Source: an alpha proteobacterium SCGC AAA028-C07
GTDB lineage: Bacteria > Pseudomonadota > Alphaproteobacteria > Pelagibacterales > Pelagibacteraceae
NCBI GenBank assembly: GCA_000419465.1
Contig: ATTB01000003.1
Span: 24,241-88,240, forward strand
DNA length: 64,000 nt
Reading direction: 5' to 3'
Of this stretch, positions 44,932 through 54,078 are shown piece after piece (the stretch's first letter is position 1; each line of letters starts with the position of its first letter). The notes under the pieces were generated by a model. It worked only from the letters and a program-made list of their open reading frames with translations, was not told the DNA's origin and ran no database searches. The position numbers and the translations under genes were made by a program.

Positions 44932-44955
44932 GGAGCCGAAATTATTTTCGGCTCT
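44932..44955 (+). other. Stable stem-loop between pstS and pstC
   Basis: GAGCCGAAA (44933-44941) pairs perfectly with TTTCGGCTC (44946-44954) around TTAT, with an extra G-T pair. On the plus strand it is followed by A-run, not T-run, so it is not an intrinsic terminator for pstS. A transcript-stabilising hairpin that raises pstS mRNA above the permease mRNA is the likely role. Confidence 0.7.
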
Positions 44956-44994
44956 AAAAAAAAAGGTTCGACGATATAAAAAAAAATTATCTCT

Positions 44995-46380
44995 ATGAAT
45001 ATTGTCCTCCTATCTTTAATTGTCATTTTTAGTTTATCTTGCTATTTTTTTGGGAAATCTAAGATTTTAAAACAAACAAAAATAAGTAAAAAAAAATTTC
45101 ATTCTTTACCAGAATATTATGGTTACTATTTAGCAGCTTGGTGTGGTTTACCAGCGTTAATAATATTATTTTTTTGGTCTTTATCTGAGTTGTATATTGT
45201 AAAAATTTTAATTTTATCTGATTTTAGAACAGACCCTGCAATTGATAATAATAAATTAAATTTAATATTTTCACAAATTAAGGCAATCGCTGAAAATAAA
45301 TTTACAGGAAACATTCCTCAGAACTTAATACCTTATGCTGAGAGATTTTTAAGTCTTAATAAAATTTTAGAATTATCTAAATTGGCTATTATTTTTAGCG
45401 CAATAATATTTTCTTTATCTTTTGCTTACAGTCAAATCTTAAAAAATATTAAAGCAAGAGAAAGTGTCGAAAAAGTAATAAGAGTTGTGATGTTCTTATG
45501 TGCTGCTATTGCAGTTTTTACAACACTTGGCATTGTACTTTCTTTACTTTTTGAAAGTATAAAATTTTTTACAGCAGTATCTATTTTTGATTTTATCACA
45601 GGTACAAATTGGGCTCCAGGGCGGGCATTTGTAAGAGACGCTTCAGTTCAAACAACAGACGTTGAAAATGTATTTGGAGCGGTACCTCTGTTTTGGGGAA
45701 CTTTTTTTATAGCAATGATCGCAATGTGCGTTGCAGTTCCAATTGGTCTTTTTTCTGGAATATATATGGCTGAGTATGCTTCTAGTAAAATTAGAAAAAT
45801 TGCAAAACCGTTGATCGAAGTGTTAGCTGGGATTCCAACAGTTGTTTACGGTTTTTTTGCAGCATTAACAGTTGGCCCTTTTTTTAGAACTATTGGAGAA
45901 GGAGTTGGTTTAAATGTATCTTCAGAAAGTGCGTTAGCAGCTGGGATGGTAATGGGAGTCATGATTATTCCTTATGTTTCATCATTAACTGATGATGTGA
46001 TTAATGCCGTTCCCAGATCTCTTAGAGAAGGTTCTTATGCTATGGGCGCAACCAAGTCTGAAACAATAAAAAAAGTTATTTTACCCGCAGCCCTTCCTGG
46101 AGTTGTCGGAGCAGTTCTTCTCGCAATATCAAGAGCCGTAGGAGAGACTATGATTGTTGTTATGGCAGCTGGACTCGGAGCAAACTTAACAATTAACCCA
46201 CTAGAAGCATCTACAACGATTACAACACAAATAGTTACTATTTTAATTGGTGATCAGTCTTTTAATAATCCAAAAACGCAAGCAGCTTTTGCATTAGGAA
46301 TAACATTATTTTTTTTTACATTAGTCATAAACGTAATTGCATTAAACATAGTTAAAAAATTTAGAGAAAAATATGAATAA
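44995..46380 (+). CDS. pstC: Phosphate ABC transporter permease PstC
   Basis: 461 residues. The BPD-type core is C-terminal: EVLAGIPTVVYGFFAALTVGP and the EAA loop RSLREGSYAMGATKSETIKKV. An N-terminal region of about 200 residues adds two to three more membrane segments and a periplasmic part, making it far longer than E. coli PstC (319). This long form is usual in alphaproteobacteria. It overlaps pstA by 8 nt. Confidence 0.93.
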   Translation: MNIVLLSLIVIFSLSCYFFGKSKILKQTKISKKKFHSLPEYYGYYLAAWCGLPALIILFFWSLSELYIVKILILSDFRTDPAIDNNKLNLIFSQIKAIAENKFTGNIPQNLIPYAERFLSLNKILELSKLAIIFSAIIFSLSFAYSQILKNIKARESVEKVIRVVMFLCAAIAVFTTLGIVLSLLFESIKFFTAVSIFDFITGTNWAPGRAFVRDASVQTTDVENVFGAVPLFWGTFFIAMIAMCVAVPIGLFSGIYMAEYASSKIRKIAKPLIEVLAGIPTVVYGFFAALTVGPFFRTIGEGVGLNVSSESALAAGMVMGVMIIPYVSSLTDDVINAVPRSLREGSYAMGATKSETIKKVILPAALPGVVGAVLLAISRAVGETMIVVMAAGLGANLTINPLEASTTITTQIVTILIGDQSFNNPKTQAAFALGITLFFFTLVINVIALNIVKKFREKYE

Positions 46381-47644
46381 TAAAGCCAAAGAAATTTTAT
46401 TAAAAAAAAGATATAGAGCAGAAAAAAGATTTAGATTCTTTGGAATTTCATCGATTATTTTGGCGCTATCGTTTTTATGTATATTGTTAGTAAATATTTT
46501 TACTAACGGTTTAAGTGCTTTTTCAAGAACAGAAATACTTTTAAAAGTTAATTTTAATGAAAAAAAAATAGGCATAAATATAAATTCAACAGATAAAGAA
46601 ATTAAACAAGCCAACTTCGATGAAATTTTGCAGGAGGCACTTTTAAATTTGGCTCCTAATGTACCAGAATTAAAACAAGCAGAATTAATTGATTTAGTGA
46701 GTATAGATGCAACAATTGAGCTTAAAAAGTTTTATTTAAAAAATAAAGATGTTTTGAATAAAACAAGTGAAGTTGCATTGACGCTATCGGATGATATTGA
46801 TCAAGTGCACAAAGGTAATTTTCCGAGAGATATTCCAGAAGACAGAAGAAGATTTTCAGATTTTCAATTAAAAATTTATGATGAACAAATTGCCCAAAAA
46901 AAAATAATTAGTGAATTTAACTGGCCATTTCTTTTTAATGCTGACTCAAGAGAACCAGAAATTGCTGGTGTAGGCGCATCATTAATGGGATCGTTTTTTA
47001 CTTTAATTGTATGTTTATTATTATCTTTTCCACTTGGTATTTTAGCTGCAATTTATTTGGAAGAGTTTGCACCAAAAAATAAGATTACAGAAATTATAGA
47101 AGTAAATGTTAACAATCTAGCTGCAGTGCCGTCAATAGTATTTGGATTATTAGGACTTGGTGTTTTTTTAAATTATTTTTATTTGCCAAGATCAACACCG
47201 CTAGTTGGCGGTTTAGTTTTAGCTTTAATGACTTTACCTAGAATTATAATACCTTGCAGAGCAGCTCTAAAAGCTGTTCCTCCATCAATAAGAGAAGGCG
47301 CTTTAGCTCTAGGAGCATCCAAGGTTCAAACCGTTATGCACAATGTTGTACCATTAGCTATGCCAGGAACTTTATCAGGAACAATTATAGGGCTTAGCCA
47401 AGCATTAGGAGAGACGGCGCCTCTTCTTTTAATTGGAATGGTGGCATTTATTAATGTTGTTCCATCTACTCCATTTGATCCTTCAGCAGTTCTTCCCGTT
47501 CAGGTTTATTTATGGTCAGAGTCGGCTGAACGTGGATTTGTTGAAAAAACTTCAGCAACTATTATTATTTTAATTTTTTTCTTAGCGTTTATGAATTCGT
47601 TTGCAATATACTTAAGAAATAAATTTGAGAAAAGATGGTCTTAA
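46373..47644 (+). CDS. pstA: Phosphate ABC transporter permease PstA
   Basis: 423 residues. N-terminal DUF3333-like part (one membrane segment and a periplasmic domain up to about 195), then the permease core with [20 protein letters not shown] and EAA loop [20 protein letters not shown]. It pairs with PstC to form the channel. Overlaps pstC; pstB follows after 1 nt. Confidence 0.93.
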   Translation: MNNKAKEILLKKRYRAEKRFRFFGISSIILALSFLCILLVNIFTNGLSAFSRTEILLKVNFNEKKIGININSTDKEIKQANFDEILQEALLNLAPNVPELKQAELIDLVSIDATIELKKFYLKNKDVLNKTSEVALTLSDDIDQVHKGNFPRDIPEDRRRFSDFQLKIYDEQIAQKKIISEFNWPFLFNADSREPEIAGVGASLMGSFFTLIVCLLLSFPLGILAAIYLEEFAPKNKITEIIEVNVNNLAAVPSIVFGLLGLGVFLNYFYLPRSTPLVGGLVLALMTLPRIIIPCRAALKAVPPSIREGALALGASKVQTVMHNVVPLAMPGTLSGTIIGLSQALGETAPLLLIGMVAFINVVPSTPFDPSAVLPVQVYLWSESAERGFVEKTSATIIILIFFLAFMNSFAIYLRNKFEKRWS

Positions 47645-47645
47645 A

Positions 47646-48413
47646 ATGGTAAATGAAAAAATAAAAATATCTACTAGAAATTTAAATGTTTATTATGGAA
47701 TTAAACAAGCTCTTTTTGACATAAATTTAGATTTATTTGAAAAAAAAGTCACAGCTCTTATCGGTCCTTCAGGCTGTGGAAAGTCTACATTTATCCGCTG
47801 TTTAAATAGAATGAATGATGTGATTGATATTTGCAAAGTGGAAGGATCAATAAAAGTTGATGGAGAAGAAATTAATGGAAAAGAAATTGACGTAAATGTT
47901 GTGCGCGAGAGAATAGGAATGGTATTTCAAAAACCTAATCCATTTCCAAAAAGCATTTATGATAATATTGCCTATGGACCAAGAATTCATGGTCTTGCTA
48001 ATAATCAAGATGATTTAGATCGTATTGTTGAAAATAGTTTAAAAAAAGCTGCGTTATGGGAAGAGGTAAAGGATAGACTTAACCAACCTGGGACTGGTCT
48101 TTCCGGAGGACAGCAACAAAGACTTTGTATTGCTAGAGCTATTTCTATAAATCCTGAGGTTATCCTTATGGATGAGCCCTGCTCTGCATTAGATCCAATA
48201 GCAACAGCTAAAATTGAAGAATTAATTGATGAATTAAAAAAATCCTATACAATTGTTATAGTCACACATTCTATGTCTCAAGCCGCAAGAGTTTCTCAAA
48301 ATACAGGATTTTTTCACTTAGGAAAACTATTGGAGTTTAATCTAACTGAAAAAATTTTTAAAAACCCAGATAACAAAATGACACAAGATTATATAACAGG
48401 AAGGTTTGGATAA
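47646..48413 (+). CDS. pstB: Phosphate ABC transporter ATPase
   Basis: ATP-binding subunit. Walker [10 protein letters not shown], signature [13 protein letters not shown], Walker [14 protein letters not shown]. Starting from ATG at 47646 gives 255 residues, normal for PstB; an in-frame TTG 21 nt upstream inside pstA is less likely. It is followed 5 nt later by phoU. Confidence 0.96.
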   Translation: MVNEKIKISTRNLNVYYGIKQALFDINLDLFEKKVTALIGPSGCGKSTFIRCLNRMNDVIDICKVEGSIKVDGEEINGKEIDVNVVRERIGMVFQKPNPFPKSIYDNIAYGPRIHGLANNQDDLDRIVENSLKKAALWEEVKDRLNQPGTGLSGGQQQRLCIARAISINPEVILMDEPCSALDPIATAKIEELIDELKKSYTIVIVTHSMSQAARVSQNTGFFHLGKLLEFNLTEKIFKNPDNKMTQDYITGRFG

Positions 48414-48418
48414 TAAAT

Positions 48419-49114
48419 ATGACAGAGCACATAGTAAAATCTTACGAGGGACAGTTACAAGAGTTAACCAATACAATTATAAAAATGGGAGCTTTGGCTG
48501 AAAGTCAATTTTCAAATTCTATGATTGCCTTATTAAAAAGAGACCAGGATCTTGCTGATAAAGTTTCAGGAAAAGATTTTTTAATGAACGAATTTGATAT
48601 TAAAATTGAAAATTTAGTTATTAATTTAATTGCTTTAAGACAACCCATGGGTATTGATTTAAGAGAGACAGTGTCGTCTATGAGGATCTCCTCCGAACTA
48701 GAAAGAATAGGAGATTTATCCAAAAACATTGCAAAGCGAGTGAGACATTTAACTTTTGACGTACCTGGTGAAATTGCAGATAGCTTTAAAAGAGCATCTA
48801 ATGTTGTTCAAAAAAATTTAAAAGACGTTTTAGATTCTTACTCTAAAAGGACAAAAGATACAGCATTTAGAGTATGGAATAGTGATTTACAAGTGGATGA
48901 ACTTGTTAATTTAGTGATGGCAGAACTATTAGATTTTATGAAAAAGAATGAAAAAAATTTAGAAATTTCTACTCATTTATTATTTGCCGCCAAGCACATA
49001 GAAAGAATAGGAGATCATGTAACTAATATTTCAGAAAATGTTTATTTTTTAGTTACAGGCGATCAAATAAAAGGAACTAGATCAAAAAAAGTAGATAAGT
49101 CTGTAGAAACTTAA
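48419..49114 (+). CDS. phoU: Phosphate signalling protein PhoU
   Basis: 231 residues, two three-helix repeats with the metal-binding motifs SSELERIGDLSKNIAKR (first repeat) and HIERIGDHVTNISEN (second). It connects the PstSCAB transporter to PhoR and keeps the regulon off when phosphate is high. phoB follows 3 nt later. Confidence 0.95.
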   Translation: MTEHIVKSYEGQLQELTNTIIKMGALAESQFSNSMIALLKRDQDLADKVSGKDFLMNEFDIKIENLVINLIALRQPMGIDLRETVSSMRISSELERIGDLSKNIAKRVRHLTFDVPGEIADSFKRASNVVQKNLKDVLDSYSKRTKDTAFRVWNSDLQVDELVNLVMAELLDFMKKNEKNLEISTHLLFAAKHIERIGDHVTNISENVYFLVTGDQIKGTRSKKVDKSVET

Positions 49115-49117
49115 AAG

Positions 49118-49801
49118 ATGTCTGCAAATATCTTCATTGTTGAAGACGAGAAATCAATTGTTACTTTGTTAAAGTATAATCTTGAAATAAAAGGTTATAA
49201 GGTTAATTTTGCAGAAACAGGCGAAGAGGCAATTCAAAATATAAAAAAAGATATTCCTGATCTTATAATATTAGACTGGATGCTTCCTGATTTTTCAGGG
49301 ATCGAAGTTTGTAGACAAATTAAAAAAATTAATAAATTAAAAAGTATCCCAGTATTAATGCTTACAGCAAAAAGCGAAGAAGAAGATAAGGTGAGAGGTT
49401 TTGAATCAGGAGTTGATGATTATGTTACTAAGCCTTTTTCTTATAAAGAAATTTTATTAAGAGTTAAGTCGCTATTAAAAAGAGCCAAACCTTCCCTTGT
49501 TGAAGATGTATCTATGTTTCAAGATTTAAAAGTCGATCGTATTACAAGAAGAATTTATAGAGCGGATAAAGAAATAAAAGTTGGGCCAACTGAATTTAGG
49601 TTATTAGATTTTTTAATTAAAAGTCCGCAAAGAGTTTATTCTAGAGAACAGTTATTAAATAATATTTGGGGCAATGAAATTAATGTTGAAGCCAGAACAG
49701 TAGACGTGCATATTCGAAGACTTAGAAAAGCTATTAATATTGAAGGTTTGCCAGAACTAATTAGAACGGTGAGATCTTCTGGTTATTCTTTAGATACTTA
49801 A
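49118..49801 (+). CDS. phoB: Phosphate response regulator
   Basis: 227 residues. Receiver domain with acidic pair ED (9-10), phospho-acceptor D53 in LDWMLPDFSG and the lysine of VTKPFSY; C-terminal winged helix of the OmpR/PhoB type (SREQLLNNIWG, RTVDVHIRRLRKAI). It would bind the Pho box ahead of pstS, closing an autoregulatory loop over the whole operon. Convergent with gcrA, 1 nt apart. Confidence 0.95.
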   Translation: MSANIFIVEDEKSIVTLLKYNLEIKGYKVNFAETGEEAIQNIKKDIPDLIILDWMLPDFSGIEVCRQIKKINKLKSIPVLMLTAKSEEEDKVRGFESGVDDYVTKPFSYKEILLRVKSLLKRAKPSLVEDVSMFQDLKVDRITRRIYRADKEIKVGPTEFRLLDFLIKSPQRVYSREQLLNNIWGNEINVEARTVDVHIRRLRKAINIEGLPELIRTVRSSGYSLDT

Positions 49802-49802
49802 A

Positions 49803-50321
49803 TTAAGCGGATTTAATTTTCTTTTCAAAAAACTCTGGAAGCTCTTCTGTTCCTTTTGTATTTTTATTTTCTTCCTCATCATTTTTCCAACCTTTAGGCT
49901 GGTAAGCATGAAGAACGTGTAATTTGCAGTAAACTCTTTCTTCCATAGGATTTCTTCCGCAGAAATAAAAATTAGTTTCATCAGGATGTCCAATAGGCCA
50001 TCTGCAAGTTTTTTCGTTTAAATTTTCTAAGCTAGTTGGATTTTCAGGCTCAAAATCTTTTTCAATAACAATAGCTCTAAGACCACGAGGTTTTCTTAAT
50101 CTTTTTAAAGGAACGCTATTTTTATGATGAAATTTGTTTTCACTTTTTTGAATATAAATATTTCTAGAATGAGATCTACCAGCAAGTCCTAGACGGTGTG
50201 ATTTTCCAATAACAGCATTTCTAGAAATGCCGTCTCCAAGCATTGCAGCTATTTGACTCGCAGTATGACCTTCGTTCCAAAGTTTTTTTAACTGTTCAGT
50301 TTTTTCTGGTGTCCATCCCAT
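49803..50321 (-). CDS. gcrA: GcrA cell cycle regulator
   Basis: 172 residues. N-terminal helix-turn-helix MGWTPEKTEQLKKLWNEGHT and SRNAVIGKSHRLGLAGR, and the C-terminal TCRWPIGHPDETNFYFCG with YCKLH (RNA polymerase sigma-binding region). In Caulobacter GcrA binds sigma-70 holoenzyme at methylated promoters and controls cell-cycle genes. Here it stands alone with DnaA boxes in its upstream region. Identity is strong. Confidence 0.93.
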   Translation of the reverse strand: MGWTPEKTEQLKKLWNEGHTASQIAAMLGDGISRNAVIGKSHRLGLAGRSHSRNIYIQKSENKFHHKNSVPLKRLRKPRGLRAIVIEKDFEPENPTSLENLNEKTCRWPIGHPDETNFYFCGRNPMEERVYCKLHVLHAYQPKGWKNDEEENKNTKGTEELPEFFEKKIKSA

Positions 50322-50388
50322 AAAGGCAGGTTAAATACTATATGTAGTCTAAGCTAAAGTAAATTATACTATATATAGGTTAAAAAAG

Positions 50389-50434
50389 TGTAGATAAATC
50401 AGTGATTTATTTAATTTACATAAATTTATCCACA
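50389..50434. promoter_or_regulatory. DnaA boxes upstream of gcrA
   Basis: TTATCCACA at 50426-50434 (plus) is a perfect consensus DnaA box. TTATCTACA lies on the minus strand at 50397-50389, and a looser TTATCTATA begins at 50436. All are in the 145-nt gap between gcrA (minus) and the ABC-2 permease (plus), which is otherwise AT-rich with no ORF. Confidence 0.55.
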
Positions 50435-50466
50435 TTTATCTATATATTTTAATAATACTTAAAAAT

Positions 50467-51276
50467 ATGAACGCAATTAAAGATTATAAAATTAGAATTC
50501 CACAAGTCATATCCATTAACTGGATTGGATTTTACACGCTTTATAAAAAAGAAATTTTAAGATTTCTGAACGTTTGGATTCAAACAGTATTTTCACCTGT
50601 TGTAACGCTAATACTTTTTTTAGCTGTTTTCACAATAGCTTTAGGACTTAATAGAAATAATATTTTAGGACATGAATATGGAGTGTTTATATTGCCAGGC
50701 TTAATTTGCATGCAGATCTTGCAAAATGCTTTTGCCAACACTTCTTCATCATTAATGATTGCTAAAGTTCAGGGAAATATCATCGATATTTTGTATCCAC
50801 CACTTAGTCCTATGGAAGTCACAGCTGCAATGCTTTTAGGGGCAATTACAAGAGGTTTAGTTATTGGATTCTTTTCAGTGTTAATTATTATTCCGTTTGC
50901 GCATGTGCCGGTTCATAATATTTTTATAATTCTTTTATTTGCATTACTTGGGTCATCAATGCTTGCTTGTTTAGGATTTATTACAGGATTATGGGCTCAA
51001 AAGTTTGATAATATGGCAACAGTTACAAACTTTATTGTTGTTCCTTTATCATTCTTATCGGGAACCTTTTATTCTATACAAAATCTACATTCGGTATTTT
51101 ATTATATTAGTCATGCCAACCCTTTCTTTTATGCCATTGATGGATTTAGATATGGATTTTTAGGACAATCTGACGGATCTATTATTATAGGATTTTTTTA
51201 CTTAACATTTATCAATTTAGCTTTGTGGGTAATATGTTATATCCTTTTTAAAAAAGGATATAGAATCAAAAGTTAA
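50467..51276 (+). CDS. ABC-2 type transporter permease (no ATPase nearby)
   Basis: 269 residues with about six membrane segments; GVFILPGLICMQILQNAF, PPLSPMEVTAAMLLGAI and LSGTFYSIQNLH are ABC-2/YadH-type motifs. An ATP-binding partner is expected but none is adjacent. It ends 5 nt before argD, with which it may be cotranscribed. The substrate is unknown; related permeases export drugs or polysaccharides. Confidence 0.82.
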   Translation: MNAIKDYKIRIPQVISINWIGFYTLYKKEILRFLNVWIQTVFSPVVTLILFLAVFTIALGLNRNNILGHEYGVFILPGLICMQILQNAFANTSSSLMIAKVQGNIIDILYPPLSPMEVTAAMLLGAITRGLVIGFFSVLIIIPFAHVPVHNIFIILLFALLGSSMLACLGFITGLWAQKFDNMATVTNFIVVPLSFLSGTFYSIQNLHSVFYYISHANPFFYAIDGFRYGFLGQSDGSIIIGFFYLTFINLALWVICYILFKKGYRIKS

Positions 51277-51281
51277 TTTCC

Positions 51282-52445
51282 ATGAGCTCAATATTAGGCA
51301 CATATAAAAGAAGAGAAGTTTCTTTTTTAGAAGGAAAAGGAACTTACCTTACATCAACTACAGGAGAGAAATATTTAGATTTTGTTTCTGGTATTGCTGT
51401 AAATTCATTGGGACATTGTCATCCACATTTAGTTGAGACGATAAAAAAACAATCTGAAAAATTGTGGCATGTATCTAATGCTTTTACAATTCCTGAACAG
51501 GAAAAATTAGCTAAAAGATTAACCGATAATACATTTGCTGACTTTGTTATATTTGTAAATTCAGGAGCAGAGGCAACTGAAACCAGCATTAAAGTTGCAA
51601 GAAAATATTTTTTTGAAATTGGACAACCTGAAAGAAATAGAATTATTACTTTTGAAGGTGCTTTTCATGGAAGAACTTTAGCTGCTTTATTTGCGGCTAA
51701 TAATAAAGAGCATACGCTAGGATTTGGCCCTAAAGTTGATGGTTTTGATCAAGTTCCATTTGGAGATCATGAGGCTTTAAAAAAAGCAATTACAAAAAAT
51801 ACCGCTGCAATCATGCTTGAAACAGTTCAAGGAGAGGGTGGTGTTAGAGTTGTTCCAGATTATTGCTTGAAACCTTTAAGAAAACTTTGTGATGACAATG
51901 GAATTTTACTTATTTTAGACGAGGTTCAGTGTGGAATTGGAAGAACAGGAAAATTTTTTGCATTTGAGTGGGCCAACATTGTTCCAGACATCTGTCCAAT
52001 TGCAAAAGGAATTGGTGGTGGTTTTCCAATAGGCGCATGCTTAGTAAGCAAAAAAGTTTCAGTTGGAATGAAACCTGGATCGCATGGTAGCACATTCGGA
52101 GGAAATCCTTTAGCGATGAGTGTTGGTAATGCAGTATTGGATATTGTTTTACAAAAAGGATTTTTAGAAAATGTTCAGGAAGTTGGCAGTTATTTTGAGA
52201 CAAAATTAAAAGAAGTACAAAAAAAATATAGCAACGTTATTGAAAAAGTAAGAGGCATTGGTCTTTTAAGAGGAATTAAGTTAAAAGTAGATAATAATAA
52301 GTTTTTAGATCATTTATTTCAAAATAAGATGCTAGCAGTAAAAGCTGGCGATAACGTTGTAAGATTATTACCCCCACTTATTGTTGAAAAAAAAGATATT
52401 GATGAAGCAATAAGAATAATCGAAAAAACTTGTTCTGAATTTTAA
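51282..52445 (+). CDS. argD: Acetylornithine aminotransferase
   Basis: PLP class III aminotransferase converting N-acetylglutamate semialdehyde to N-acetylornithine; it often also serves succinyl-diaminopimelate. VNSGAEATE, FHGRTLAAL, DEVQCGIGRTG, and the PLP lysine in IAKGIGGGFPIGA (about 240). 387 residues. argF follows 2 nt later; argD-argF next to gcrA is common in alphaproteobacteria. Confidence 0.94.
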   Translation: MSSILGTYKRREVSFLEGKGTYLTSTTGEKYLDFVSGIAVNSLGHCHPHLVETIKKQSEKLWHVSNAFTIPEQEKLAKRLTDNTFADFVIFVNSGAEATETSIKVARKYFFEIGQPERNRIITFEGAFHGRTLAALFAANNKEHTLGFGPKVDGFDQVPFGDHEALKKAITKNTAAIMLETVQGEGGVRVVPDYCLKPLRKLCDDNGILLILDEVQCGIGRTGKFFAFEWANIVPDICPIAKGIGGGFPIGACLVSKKVSVGMKPGSHGSTFGGNPLAMSVGNAVLDIVLQKGFLENVQEVGSYFETKLKEVQKKYSNVIEKVRGIGLLRGIKLKVDNNKFLDHLFQNKMLAVKAGDNVVRLLPPLIVEKKDIDEAIRIIEKTCSEF

Positions 52446-52447
52446 TT

Positions 52448-53377
52448 ATGAAACATTTTTTAGATTTAAGTCTGATTGAAAAAAAGGATTTAAGACAGAT
52501 TGTCGAAAATTCTAAGACTAGAAAAAAGAATAGAAATAATAAGGGCAAAGTTCTTATTGATAAGGACAATCCTTTAGAAGGAAAGATGCTGCTTATGATT
52601 TTTGAAAAACCATCTACAAGAACAAGACTCTCTTTTGATTTAGCAATGAGACAGCTGGGTGGACAGACGATTGTTATTAATTCTGAGAATTTACATGTTG
52701 GTATTGGTGGAGAGACAATTGAAGATACAGCAAGAATCTTCTCTGTTTTCTCTGATATTATTATGCTTAGAACTTTTGAACATAATACTTTATTAAAATT
52801 CTCAAAGCTTCTTACGGTGCCTATAATCAATGGATTAACCAATGATAGTCATCCTTGTCAGATTTTGAGTGATGTTATGACATTTGAAGAAATTAAAGGA
52901 TCTATACAGGGTAAAAAAATTGCTTGGGTAGGGGATGGTAATAACGTTACCAATTCTTTAATGGAAGCAGCTGCTCAATTTGATTTTGAATTAAAAATTG
53001 CATGTCCTAAAGGTTTCATGCCATCAAAAAAAGTTATTGCTTGGGCTAAAAAGAAAAAAGCAGATATCGAGATATTACACGATGCAAAAGAAGCTGCGGA
53101 TAATGCAGATTGTATTATGACAGATAAATGGATTTCTATGGGTGATAAAGGAAATTTAAGTAAAAAAAGAAAAGCGTTTAAGAACTTTCAAGTTAATGAA
53201 AAATTAATGAAAATTGCAAAAAAAGATGCAATTTTTATGCATGATTTACCTGCACAAAGAGGAGAGGAAGTAAGCGCTGGTGTTATTGATGGCAAACAAT
53301 CAGTCGTGTGGCAACAGGCTGAAAATAGACTGCATTGTCAAAAAGGAATTATTGAGTGGTGCTTAAAAGGTAAATGA
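52448..53377 (+). CDS. argF: Ornithine carbamoyltransferase (variant active-site motif)
   Basis: Makes citrulline from ornithine and carbamoyl phosphate. The carbamoyl phosphate loop STRTR is at 56-60, and SHPCQ follows near 137. The ornithine motif, normally HCLPAHRGEEV, reads HDLPAQRGEEV at 265-275: the Cys that contacts ornithine is Asp266 and the second His is Gln270. Length (309) and the rest are normal. It probably remains an ornithine enzyme given argD upstream, but altered substrate preference is possible. Confidence 0.9.
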   Translation: MKHFLDLSLIEKKDLRQIVENSKTRKKNRNNKGKVLIDKDNPLEGKMLLMIFEKPSTRTRLSFDLAMRQLGGQTIVINSENLHVGIGGETIEDTARIFSVFSDIIMLRTFEHNTLLKFSKLLTVPIINGLTNDSHPCQILSDVMTFEEIKGSIQGKKIAWVGDGNNVTNSLMEAAAQFDFELKIACPKGFMPSKKVIAWAKKKKADIEILHDAKEAADNADCIMTDKWISMGDKGNLSKKRKAFKNFQVNEKLMKIAKKDAIFMHDLPAQRGEEVSAGVIDGKQSVVWQQAENRLHCQKGIIEWCLKGK

Positions 53378-54078
53378 TTGAAAGAGCAATTGTTTTAGCC
53401 GCAGGCTTTGGAAAAAGAGTTCTTCCCCTTACAAATACTACACCTAAACCACTACTAAAAATTAATAACGTTAGTCTACTTGAGAATACTTTAAATTTTT
53501 TAAAAAAATTTGGAGTAAAAAGTTTTGCTGTTAATACCCATCATCTTGGTGAGCAAATAGTAGCTTTTGTTGAAAAGAATAAAAGCATTTATGATATTAA
53601 AATTTTTAAAGAGCAAGAAATCCTAGGTACAGGAGGCGGCATTAGAAATGCTTTATCCTTTTTTTCAGACAAACCTTTTATCTCTATTAATAGTGATACA
53701 ATTTGGTCTGATGAATATTTATCACCTTTAAAAAATTTATATAAAAATTTTAATCAGCATAATGCTAACTCCGGCCTTTTAATGATTAAGAGAGAGAATA
53801 GTTTTGATAAAACTTTAAAAGGTGATTTTACCATAAAATCAGAACCTTTTTTGTTTAGAGAACCTGGAGATACTAATAATTTAATTTTTACAGGCTGTCA
53901 GATTATTAATCCTATTTTATTGAAAAATAAAAAAAATGAAAATTTTTCAATTCAGCCAGTTTGGGATGAAGTAATTGCTGATAAAAAAATGGTTGGAGAA
54001 GTTGCTCAAAATATATTTTATCACGTGACGGATTTGCCAATTTATGAAAAACTGAAACAATTGGATCTTATTCGTTAA
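53374..54078 (+). CDS. MurU-like sugar-1-phosphate nucleotidyltransferase
   Basis: 234 residues: AAGFGKRVLPLTNTTPKPLL is the nucleotide-binding signature, with GTGGGIRNAL and the metal aspartate in INSDTIW. This resembles MurU, which makes UDP-MurNAc from MurNAc-1-phosphate in cell-wall recycling, though glucose-1-phosphate or mannose-1-phosphate relatives look alike. Overlaps argF by 4 nt (ATGA). The partner kinase AmgK is not adjacent. Confidence 0.77.
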   Translation: MIERAIVLAAGFGKRVLPLTNTTPKPLLKINNVSLLENTLNFLKKFGVKSFAVNTHHLGEQIVAFVEKNKSIYDIKIFKEQEILGTGGGIRNALSFFSDKPFISINSDTIWSDEYLSPLKNLYKNFNQHNANSGLLMIKRENSFDKTLKGDFTIKSEPFLFREPGDTNNLIFTGCQIINPILLKNKKNENFSIQPVWDEVIADKKMVGEVAQNIFYHVTDLPIYEKLKQLDLIR

